Below are positions 1 to 4,169 of a DNA stretch of 5,500 nucleotides, piece after piece (the stretch's first letter is position 1; each line of letters begins with the position of its first letter). The position numbers and the translations under genes are program-made. Location of the stretch: the NCBI GenBank assembly GCA_964613795.1, contig CAZTJR010000069.1, positions 1 through 5,500 on the forward strand. Reading direction: 5' to 3'. The DNA comes from Chromatocurvus sp964613795. Its GTDB lineage: Bacteria > Pseudomonadota > Gammaproteobacteria > Pseudomonadales > Halieaceae. The notes beneath the pieces are model-generated. The model was not told the origin of the DNA. It worked only from the letters and a program-made list of their open reading frames with translations, and made no database searches.

Positions 1-2
1 GC

Positions 3-69
3 AAGCCGCGTGAGCCACGTCATTGGCGTACCCGGTCCGATCCCTTGGAGGATGTCTGGAGTCCCCCTC
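3..69 (+). pseudogene. istA: IS21-family IstA transposase, internal fragment
   Basis: In the frame starting at base 3 the strand reads KPREPRHWRTRSDPLEDVW. This resembles the segment after the N-terminal helix-turn-helix in IS21-family IstA transposases, where a W-R-T-R-x-D-P-[FL]-x-x-V-W pattern is common. The fragment enters from the left edge and is cut at about base 69, where the IS3 terminal repeat begins. By family layout it should be roughly residues 50-70 of IstA, well before the catalytic core. It reads rightward, opposite to the istA start on the other side of the IS3. The identification rests on a short motif remembered from the family, so confidence is moderate. Confidence 0.6.
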
Positions 70-92
70 TGTCAGCATAGATGTCGTGTTCA
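70..92 (+). repeat. IS3-family left terminal inverted repeat (IRL)
   Basis: This 23-bp sequence starts TGTCAGCATAGATGTCG and matches the reverse complement of 1713-1735 except at positions 75, 78 and 87. The longest perfect run is AGATGTCG. The TG...CA style outer ends are typical of IS3-family elements. It marks the left limit of the element and lies 45 bp before the proposed orfA start. Confidence 0.8.
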
Positions 93-137
93 GTTTTCAA
101 CGTACATCCCATTGAGGGGGCGGTCATCGAGACCCAC

Positions 138-635
138 ATGACACGATACACCGAAGAGTTCAAAGAGCAGGCGGTCAGCCGGCTGATGCCACCCAACGCA
201 CAATCCGTGGCGCAGGTCAGCAGAGACATCGGCGTCTGCGGCGGCACCTTGTACACTTGGCGTAACCAGTATCGAGACCGAGGTAACGCCGTGCCGGGAG
301 ATCCATCCAATCCAGAAAACTGGAGTGGCAAGAACAAGCTCGCCGTCGTGATCGAGACCGCGGCACTGAACGAGCAGGAGCTGTCCGCATACTGCCGCGA
401 GAAAGGCCTGTATGTGGAGCAGGTCCAGCGTTGGCGCGAGGCCGCTGAGTCCGGTACCAGCATGGAGCGCCCACTCTCACGCCGGGAACGCCGGGAATGG
501 CAGAGCGATCGCAAGAAGTCACGGCGCCTGGAGAAGGACCTGCGACGCAAGGACAAGGCGCTGGCCGAGGCCGCTGCACTGCTCGTTCTCCAAAAAAAAG
601 CCCGGGAAATCTGGGGGGACAGCGAGGACGATTGA
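138..635 (+). CDS. IS3-family transposase OrfA (helix-turn-helix subunit)
   Basis: OrfA (165 aa) supplies DNA recognition for IS3 transposition and is the N-terminal half of the OrfAB fusion. The start MTRYTEEFKEQAV is typical of the HTH_Tnp_1 family, which supports the ATG at 138 over an in-frame ATG at 81 that lies inside the terminal repeat. Residues 1-48 form the first helix-turn-helix, ending in TLYTWRNQY. Residues 62-103 look like a second one (LNEQELSAYCREKG to VQRWR). Residues 118-154 are charged and leucine-rich, consistent with the coiled-coil multimerisation zone, and end in ALAEAAALLVLQKK. The A8 slippery run encodes this last segment. Unshifted translation continues 11 more codons to a TGA at 633-635. 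No strong ribosome-binding site is seen near 138. Confidence 0.88.
   Translation: MTRYTEEFKEQAVSRLMPPNAQSVAQVSRDIGVCGGTLYTWRNQYRDRGNAVPGDPSNPENWSGKNKLAVVIETAALNEQELSAYCREKGLYVEQVQRWREAAESGTSMERPLSRRERREWQSDRKKSRRLEKDLRRKDKALAEAAALLVLQKKAREIWGDSEDD
593..599 (+). promoter_or_regulatory. Probable -1 programmed ribosomal frameshift site (A-run)
   Basis: Eight adenines (592-599) sit in the orfA/orfB overlap. In the orfA frame the codons are CAA AAA AAA GCC, so 593-599 is an A AAA AAA slippery heptamer. Slipping back one base moves ribosomes into the orfB frame at 599 and yields an OrfAB protein of about 523 aa. Such sites are well known in the IS3 family. No clear downstream pseudoknot or stem was found by eye. 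Part of the run could instead be an indel, but the orfB frame has no other strong start and the layout is normal for the family. Confidence 0.7.
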
Positions 636-1708
636 TTGCAGAAGCGGACCGGGAACGGGCGATCGAGTTGATTGATGAGGCGGTGACAGCGGGCGCCCGC
701 TGCCATCGTGCCTGCGCGATACTGGAGATGACTGTGCGAACCTTGCAGCGATGGAAACAGGCTCTGAAGCGTGCGGTGACCGGCGACCAGCGAAAGCTGT
801 CGGCGCAAGCCCGCACGCCGGCCAATGCGCTGACCGATGCAGAGCGTGATGAGATCCTGCGGGTGTGCAACCTGCCTTCGTATCGCAGCCTGCCACCCAC
901 GCAGATCGTGCCGCGGCTGGCGGATGCCGGCCAGTATATTGCCTCGGAATCGAGCTTTTATCGGGTGCTGCGCGCCGCCGGCCAGGTCAACCGCCGTGGC
1001 GCTGTGGAGCAACCTCGGCAGGTGGCAAAGCCAAAGGGCTTTTGTGCCCGTGCGCCGAATCAGACCTGGACCTGGGATATTACCTTCCTTGCCAGCAGCA
1101 TACGTGGGCAGTTCTACCGCCTGTACATGATCGAGGACATCTTCAGCCGCAAGATCGTCGGTTGGGAGATTCATGCGGAGGAACTGGCTGACCATGCCAG
1201 CACACTGATCAACAAGGCGTGCCTGGCAGAAGGGATTCGCCGTGGCCAGCTGGTGCTACACGCCGACAACGGGAGTCCCATGAAGGGCGCAACGATGCTC
1301 GCCACCCTGCAACGACTGGGCATCGTCCCGTCGTTCAGCCGCCCGTCGGTGAGTGACGACAACCCGTACTCCGAGAGTCTGTTCCGAACCCTCAAATACA
1401 CGCCGGCCTACCCACGCAAGCCCTTTGACAGCATCGACGCTGCGCGTCGCTGGGTCCATGAGTTTGTGGCCTGGTACAACCATGAGCACCGTCATAGCGC
1501 GATCAAGTACGTGACGCCAGCTCAACGCCACGCCGGTCTGGACAGCGAGCTGCTGCGGCAGCGCAAAGCGCTTTACGAAGCAGCAAAGGCGGCGCGTCCT
1601 GAGCGGTGGTCTGGCGCGACGCGAAACTGGGATAGAGCCAATGAGGTCTGGCTGAACCCACCAAAGGAATTGTGCGCCGAGGAGCAATCGATGGCCAAGG
1701 CTGCATAA
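599..1708 (+). CDS. IS3-family transposase OrfB (DDE integrase domain)
   Basis: OrfB is the catalytic part of the transposase and is expected to be made mainly as an OrfAB fusion by -1 frameshifting near 593-599. The coordinates give the shifted frame from 599; the frame is open from further upstream, but residues before the shift do not look native. A TTG at 632 overlapping the orfA stop could start a separate OrfB. Near the front, ARCHRACAILEMTVRTLQRW is a helix-turn-helix-like segment. The integrase core carries the triad: D in WTWDIT (codon at 1076), D in LHADNGS (codon at 1265) and E in YSESLFRTLKY (codon at 1373), with 35 residues between the second D and the E. The stretch WYNHEHRHSAIKYVTPAQRH is the usual IS3 C-terminal signature. 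The frame ends with TAA just before the right terminal repeat. No internal stops are present. Confidence 0.9.
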   Translation, partial: SPGNLGGQRGRLIAEADRERAIELIDEAVTAGARCHRACAILEMTVRTLQRWKQALKRAVTGDQRKLSAQARTPANALTDAERDEILRVCNLPSYRSLPPTQIVPRLADAGQYIASESSFYRVLRAAGQVNRRGAVEQPRQVAKPKGFCARAPNQTWTWDITFLASSIRGQFYRLYMIEDIFSRKIVGWEIHAEELADHASTLINKACLAEGIRRGQLVLHADNGSPMKGATMLATLQRLGIVPSFSRPSVSDDNPYSESLFRTLKYTPAYPRKPFDSIDAARRWVHEFVAWYNHEHRHSAIKYVTPAQRHAGLDSELLRQRKALYEAAKAARPERWSGATRNWDRANEVWLNPPKELCAEEQSMAKAA

Positions 1709-1712
1709 TCAA

Positions 1713-1735
1713 TGAACGCGACATCTTTGTTGACA
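1713..1735 (-). repeat. IS3-family right terminal inverted repeat (IRR)
   Basis: Read on the minus strand this begins TGTCAACAAAGATGTCGCG and matches the left repeat at 20 of 23 positions. It starts 4 bp after the orfB stop codon. Its outer edge abuts the truncated istA reading frame of the IS21 remnant. Confidence 0.8.
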
Positions 1736-1821
1736 AACACCGCGGCCGTCTCCTGAGTGCGTTTCTTGCGCTGTTTCATGTATGTTCGCCTTTGCTGGTC
1801 CGTGATGGGTTTTCCTGGCAC
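1736..1821 (-). pseudogene. istA: IstA transposase N-terminal fragment, truncated by IS3
   Basis: From a GTG at 1819-1821 the minus strand reads MPGKPITDQQRRTYMKQRKK and then RTQETAA. This is the hallmark start of IS21-family IstA, which normally continues AKAGIS into a helix-turn-helix. The native match ends at about residue 27, within a few bases of the IS3 right repeat. The frame then runs on through the IS3 DNA to 1573 as a meaningless chimera. A GGAG/AAGGA stretch lies just upstream of the GTG. Only the first part of the DNA-binding domain remains, so no functional product is expected. Confidence 0.75.
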
Positions 1822-1879
1822 ATCCTTGCTCCGATTGGCGTCGAAGCGAGGGAGTGTCGCCCATCGCGGGCCAGCAACC

Positions 1880-1902
1880 CACTGACAGTGTTGGCGTCAG
1901 TG
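1880..1902. other. Perfect 7-bp dyad in the istA leader
   Basis: CACTGAC (1880-1886) and GTCAGTG (1896-1902) are perfect inverted repeats around a 9-nt loop. The dyad lies between the tandem end repeats and the istA start. It could be an operator or a leader hairpin that limits readthrough into istA; the sequence alone does not decide. Confidence 0.4.
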
Positions 1903-1912
1903 CGGTCCCCGA

Positions 1913-1934
1913 ACCGGCCATCGTAGTTGTCGCT
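1913..1934 (-). repeat. IS21 end, inner copy of tandem 22-bp repeat
   Basis: On the plus strand this reads ACCGGCCATCGTAGTTGTCG followed by CT. It matches the copy at 1936-1957 at 18 of 22 positions. Repeated sites of about this size and spacing at element ends are the presumed IstA binding sites in IS21-type elements. Confidence 0.65.
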
Positions 1935-1935
1935 G

Positions 1936-1957
1936 ACCGGTCATGTTAATTGTCGCT
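1936..1957 (-). repeat. IS21 end, outer copy of tandem 22-bp repeat
   Basis: On the plus strand this reads ACCGGTCATGTTAATTGTCG followed by CT, a direct repeat of 1913-1934 at 23-bp spacing. It lies 5 bp inside the presumed element terminus, whose outer bases on the minus strand are TGTAG. Confidence 0.65.
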
Positions 1958-1962
1958 CTACA

Positions 1963-2139
1963 GTTATCATTTGCTGCTCCGGGAAAGGTGTTTTAGGCCA
2001 GGCTGATACAGAGCCCACCCGGCCCCTTCCTTCCAGGAACCAAGCGCTATCATCGCATGCCCTCAGTGCTTACATGACATTGAAATGCAAACAATGCCCG
2101 AACATCTATCGAACCCCGTTGCTAATTCACAGACGGCCA
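1963..2139. other. Non-coding spacer between IS21 end and toxin gene
   Basis: No convincing reading frame, RNA gene or element end was found here. It lies downstream of the leftward toxin gene, and its first 18 bases next to that gene hold the likely former 3' end of the toxin frame (to a TAG at 2122-2124). Confidence 0.4.
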
Positions 2140-2415
2140 TTACTGTGCATCGTGAAGTATGCGAATAACCTGCAACCGGTCAGAGCTGACTTGTCTGTAG
2201 GTGATGATGAAGGGCACGCTTTCAATGACGAACTCACGGGTACCGGTAACTCGACCTATTCGGCCTGCCCGCGGCTGAGCTGGCAATACGATTTCTACTG
2301 TCTGGATAACTCTTATTACGACGTCGATCGCAACTATTGGACTATTTTCTCTGGAAATATAATCCTCTATTTTATCGAGGTCTTGCGTCGCCAGCTCAGT
2401 CCATTGAAGCTGCAC
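2140..2415 (-). CDS. ParE/RelE-family toxin of a toxin-antitoxin pair
   Basis: The 91-aa product starts MQLQWTELATQDLDKIEDYI and has the compact ParE/RelE fold pattern: WTELA..DL..I.DYI at the N terminus, AGRIGRVTGTREFVI in the middle, then PFIITYR and a final VIRILHDAQ. Family members either inhibit DNA gyrase (ParE) or cleave mRNA on ribosomes (RelE); the sequence does not settle which. The GTG start is supported by GGGAGG six bases upstream and by a 20-bp overlap with the antitoxin frame, usual for such operons. Translation stops at a TAA where the family generally continues with Trp-Pro. The next codons read WPSVN and then TAG, so the stop probably arose by mutation and removes about six residues. 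Activity is therefore uncertain. Confidence 0.8.
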   Translation of the reverse strand: MQLQWTELATQDLDKIEDYISRENSPIVAIDVVIRVIQTVEIVLPAQPRAGRIGRVTGTREFVIESVPFIITYRQVSSDRLQVIRILHDAQ

Positions 2416-2559
2416 GCTTGGCCTCCCATTTGGCCTTTACGTCGACCTGTTCTTCTTGTTGTCCGCTATCGGCGGCTTCGATACCAAGCTCTTCGGCCCG
2501 GATAAACCATTCTTCCTGTTCAATAAACTTTCTGATGGCGTGTGCCATGAAACAGGTGA
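2396..2559 (-). pseudogene. Antitoxin partner, C-terminal part only (5' end lost to IS6)
   Basis: The minus-strand frame ending at TGA (2396-2398) reads MAHAIRKFIEQEEWFIRAEE onward for 50 residues from an ATG at 2546-2548. It ends KAKWEAKRAASMD. The pattern A-I-R-x-F-I-E-Q-E-E-W resembles the last helix of a ribbon-helix-helix antitoxin, followed by the acidic toxin-binding tail. The usual N terminus (beta strand plus first helix, about 30 residues) is missing because an IS6-family left end begins at about 2560. The remaining ATG could still make a 50-aa peptide holding the toxin-binding region, but the DNA-binding autoregulatory part and the native promoter are gone. The family assignment is by pattern; RHH/ParD-like is most likely. 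Confidence 0.6.
2422..2427 (-). promoter_or_regulatory. Ribosome-binding site for the toxin
   Basis: On the minus strand GGGAGG lies six bases upstream of the GTG at 2413-2415, inside the antitoxin reading frame. It is the main reason for choosing this unusual start and indicates translational coupling to the antitoxin. Confidence 0.55.
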
Positions 2560-2712
2560 GGCACAGATAGGATGGTACTGATAAGTCAACACGCTTATTT
2601 CTTGAAAATCGGCGAATGAATACTTACAAACGCTATCGTTTCCTGCCCGATATCATTTCCTATGCCGTCTGGCTCTACTATCGATTCAACGTGAGCCACA
2701 GGAAGATCGAAG
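2560..2712 (+). mobile_element. IS6-family element fragment A (left end plus transposase start)
   Basis: The putative left end begins GGCACAGATAGGATGG at 2560, similar in style to IS6-family ends that start GGCAC or GGTTC. The transposase ATG follows 56 bp later, close to the usual spacing. The native match stops at about 2712, where the left flank of a second IS6-type copy takes over. No right end is present. The exact left boundary is inferred from the loss of antitoxin similarity and may be off by several bases. Confidence 0.6.
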
Positions 2713-2792
2713 ATCGGTATCGCCAGGTTAACTCGTTTACATTGTTAGACTCGGCCCATGAATACTTACAAGCGCTACCGATTCCCGCCTGA
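2616..2792 (+). pseudogene. IS6-family transposase fragment A, first ~33 codons native
   Basis: The frame opens MNTYKRYRFLPDIISYAVWL and continues YYRFNVSHRKIED. This is the standard N terminus of IS6/IS26-like transposases, a zinc-finger or HTH-like region ending in a [HY]R[DEK][IL][EQ] motif. After IED the family should read LLAERGI, but here the frame enters unrelated sequence and stops at 2790-2792. The later residues (HEYLQALPIP) are out-of-frame translation of fragment B. The DDE catalytic core is entirely missing, so the product cannot transpose. Confidence 0.72.
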
Positions 2793-2812
2793 CATCATCA
2801 GCTACGCAGTTA
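2713..2812 (+). mobile_element. IS6-family element fragment B, nested after fragment A
   Basis: From about 2727 (GTTAACTCGTTTA) the DNA resembles the stretch upstream of the fragment A ATG (GTCAACACGCTTATT), which points to a second element of the same type. It contributes about 45 bp of upstream DNA and 18 native transposase codons. Similarity ends at about 2812, and no right terminus is visible. It may have entered fragment A or been fused to it by deletion. Confidence 0.5.
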
Positions 2813-2835
2813 CGGTGTTGCTCATAGAGAACTAA
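2758..2835 (+). pseudogene. IS6-family transposase fragment B, first ~18 codons
   Basis: The frame reads MNTYKRYRFPPDIISYAV and then TVLLIEN before a TAA. Its first 18 residues match fragment A at 17 positions, yet the DNA differs at 12 of 54 bases, almost all at silent sites. The two are therefore diverged members of one IS6 subgroup rather than a recent duplication. The native sequence stops where the family continues WLYYRF. No functional product is expected. Confidence 0.68.
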
Positions 2836-2888
2836 TCCCCGATACGATCCACAGTACCCAGCAGTATGAGAATAATCGAGCAGAACAA

Positions 2889-2933
2889 TCTCACGAGGCA
2901 ACCAGAGCCGGGGGGCAGGATAGTTGCATGAGA
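2889..2933. other. Two-step dyad (possible RNA hairpin)
   Basis: TCTCA (2889-2893) plus GCAAC (2898-2902) pair with GTTGC (2923-2927) plus TGAGA (2929-2933). This gives a ten-base-pair interrupted stem with a GC-rich loop that itself holds a small GCC/GGC hairpin. No U-tract follows, so a simple terminator is not indicated. It may be chance. Confidence 0.25.
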
Positions 2934-2994
2934 CCAAAGGCTAGCTCTCTCTAACCTCGTGGAGTTAACTTGTCAGTATCGTATGTAGAGCTTC

Positions 2995-3062
2995 CGATCG
3001 CGGCAGCAAAAAATTAGTGGGACACGATCAGTCCACGGATCGGTGAGAAACTGCCGCTATCG
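2995..3062. repeat. 12-bp inverted repeat enclosing a smaller dyad
   Basis: CGATCGCGGCAG (2995-3006) and CTGCCGCTATCG (3051-3062) are complementary at 11 of 12 positions and flank 44 bp. Inside, CGATC (3025-3029) pairs with GATCG (3038-3042). The structure lies about 120 bp downstream of the exported-protein stop. It could be a terminator-like or processing hairpin, or a remnant of a small repetitive element. Confidence 0.4.
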
Positions 3063-3178
3063 CGGATCCCGAGGTTGCTGTTGGCAAAGGTTTGAAGTCG
3101 GACCAGTAAGCTGCTGGGGCCTGAGTTGCCTTACGCGATTGGAATAGCTTCTGTGAGCATCGCGAAATACAAAATCGG

Positions 3179-3874
3179 TCACCGCGCCAGGCGGCGACAT
3201 CCCAGTAGACCAAGGCCCAGCAGCATGAGCAAGATAGCAGCCGGCATGTCCGCGGGGACGGGCACAGGCGCTACCGTGTCCGATGCGGAGGCCGGCTCGA
3301 TATCCAGTGCAATCACCACGAAATCGCCGACGCCATTACGGAATCGTATCTCAACAAAAGGCTCAGCGGGCGGTATCGCCACCACTTGCCCCAACTGTTG
3401 TGCAAAGGTATCTCCCGCGCCGGAATCGGTGATTCCTGGAGGCCAATTCAGACCAATACTGAAATCGAAAAACGAAAAAGTGGGATCGCCCCCATCGTCA
3501 AACCCGTTACCTCGAAGCTGCAGGGTGAAGTTATTGCCGTTTGCATTGGTAACGTAGTTCGAGCCTGGCCCATCGAGTGTGCCATCAGGTGTCCAACTGC
3601 CGGTGTTTCCCGGGTCGGCCTGCGCATTGAACGCTGTGACGAGGCCGGGGAAGCTACCACCCGAGGTGCCAGCGCCGACATCAGTCACGGCATCATCAAT
3701 AGTCACCGTCAGGGTGTAGCTGTCGCCCACGCTAAAATCGCTCAGCTCGGCAGGCACCGGTGCCGCGACGACTCCGGTCAGTTCGAGCACCACGATCGCC
3801 GCACTTGTTCCCCCGGAGAACATCACTATCGGAGCACATAGGGATGCAAGTACAAGCCGGCTCAACTTCTTCAT
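3179..3874 (-). CDS. Secreted protein with VPxPA/PEP-CTERM-like sorting tail
   Basis: This 231-aa protein has a signal peptide: KK at residues 2-3, a hydrophobic stretch at 7-20, and likely cleavage near TSA-A at 25-26. The mature part is glycine- and aspartate-rich with beta-type segments; the GDSYTLTVTIDD and PGLVTAFNAQ patterns recur in PEP-CTERM-type exported proteins of unknown role. The tail has VPVPA (204-208), a hydrophobic segment (211-224) and a basic end (GCRRLAR), the three-part signal recognised by exosortase systems. This predicts export, processing at the membrane, and a place on the surface or in extracellular polymer. The ATG is preceded by GGAAAA at seven bases. It stands alone between IS remnants with no exosortase gene in view. 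The ligand or function cannot be stated. Confidence 0.75.
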   Translation of the reverse strand: MKKLSRLVLASLCAPIVMFSGGTSAAIVVLELTGVVAAPVPAELSDFSVGDSYTLTVTIDDAVTDVGAGTSGGSFPGLVTAFNAQADPGNTGSWTPDGTLDGPGSNYVTNANGNNFTLQLRGNGFDDGGDPTFSFFDFSIGLNWPPGITDSGAGDTFAQQLGQVVAIPPAEPFVEIRFRNGVGDFVVIALDIEPASASDTVAPVPVPADMPAAILLMLLGLGLLGCRRLAR

Positions 3875-4094
3875 GAGATAATTTTCCGTGTAGATAATTA
3901 CTGGTTTAATGGTACACCACAGATAGCGCCGCGCAGCTATGCTGTCTCTCTGAATCTGGCGAGTATTCGCCTCAAGCCGCCACTGAAGCCCTCAGCACCG
4001 AATCCATTTCCAGACTTTTCATCTTGGAGAGGTTCCGCTCGCCGCCGCATGAAGTAGTGACGTTCGATATTACAGGACAGCGGGTGAGAAGCTA
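3875..4094. other. Upstream region of the exported-protein gene
   Basis: These 220 bp lie between the exported-protein start and the ISL3 left end, and should hold that gene's promoter on the minus strand. An AT-rich stretch (about 3885-3915) lies close to the start codon, but I cannot defend a specific -35/-10 pair. A minus-strand open frame (3937-4152) crosses into the ISL3 end and has no recognisable motif. Confidence 0.35.
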
Positions 4095-4123
4095 GGCTCT
4101 TCATCATTAACGGGGGACACCGG
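4095..4123 (+). repeat. ISL3 left terminal inverted repeat
   Basis: It begins GGCTCTTCATCATTAACG and runs on through GGGG to ACACCGG. The inner part from 4107 matches the right repeat with a two-base indel. The outer GGCTCTTC matches the family consensus. Confidence 0.7.
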
Positions 4124-4157
4124 GGCTCATTAAACTGATTTTGCGGAATCATTTAAT

Positions 4158-4161
4158 GGAG
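4158..4161 (+). promoter_or_regulatory. Ribosome-binding site of the ISL3 transposase
   Basis: GGAG lies eight bases before the ATG at 4170 and supports that start, which gives the family-typical N terminus MSHAGLILGLPELEV. Confidence 0.5.
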
Positions 4162-4169
4162 AACCCCCG

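Larger units (their letters stand above)
70..1735 (+). mobile_element. IS3-family insertion sequence, 1666 bp
   Basis: The element is bounded by 23-bp inverted repeats that begin TGTCA and match at 20 of 23 positions. It carries orfA and orfB in overlapping frames with a -1 relationship and an A8 run in the overlap, the standard IS3-family plan. Length is slightly above the usual 1.2-1.6 kb, in line with a long orfA. All catalytic residues of the orfB integrase domain are present and neither frame has an internal stop, so the element may still be active. The 3 bp outside each end (CTC and AAC) do not match, so the expected 3-4 bp target duplication is missing. Both flanks are fragments of istA genes in opposite orientation. 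I cannot assign a named IS from memory. Confidence 0.87.
1736..1962 (-). mobile_element. IS21-family element, left-end remnant cut by IS3
   Basis: Read on the minus strand, the remnant begins with TGTAGAGCGACAATTAACAT at 1962. It holds two tandem 22-bp repeats, then a roughly 90-bp leader, then the first codons of istA. This order (TG terminus, multiple internal transposase-binding repeats, istA start) is characteristic of the IS21 family. Only about 227 bp survive before the IS3 boundary; the rest of istA, istB and the other end are absent from this window. The fragment at 3-69 is also istA but lies in the opposite orientation and covers a different part of the gene. Confidence 0.72.
2836..3178. 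other. 343-bp stretch without a recognisable gene
   Basis: No reading frame here resembles a known protein. Short open frames on the minus strand (for example 2737-2937 and 3028-3213) lack recognisable motifs and good starts. Two dyad symmetries stand out, at 2889-2933 and 2995-3062. The stretch lies downstream of the leftward exported-protein gene and may contain its terminator and remains of decayed elements. Confidence 0.4.

Noticed and set aside
497..598. ATG at 497 as the true orfB start
   Set aside because: The residues it adds before the A8 run do not look native to a transposase and overlap the well-supported orfA frame. Frameshifting near 593-599 or a TTG at 632 fits the family better.
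20..1195. Long minus-strand open frame (391 codons) antisense to the IS3 genes
   Set aside because: The plus strand in the same interval encodes the clear OrfA and OrfB proteins with all motifs. The antisense product is low-complexity Arg/Ser-rich sequence with no recognisable domain, as expected for a shadow of GC-rich coding DNA.
2955..2985. Integron attC-like core site (GTTAACT)
   Set aside because: The core does not fit GTTRRRY (the third R is C), and there is no paired inverse core or integron gene cassette around it.
3126..3841. Plus-strand open frames opposite the exported-protein gene
   Set aside because: They lack recognisable motifs, while the minus-strand frame has a signal peptide, plausible domain and sorting tail.
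3937..4152. Minus-strand small open frame upstream of the exported protein
   Set aside because: It starts inside the ISL3 left end, has no recognisable motif and no good ribosome-binding site.
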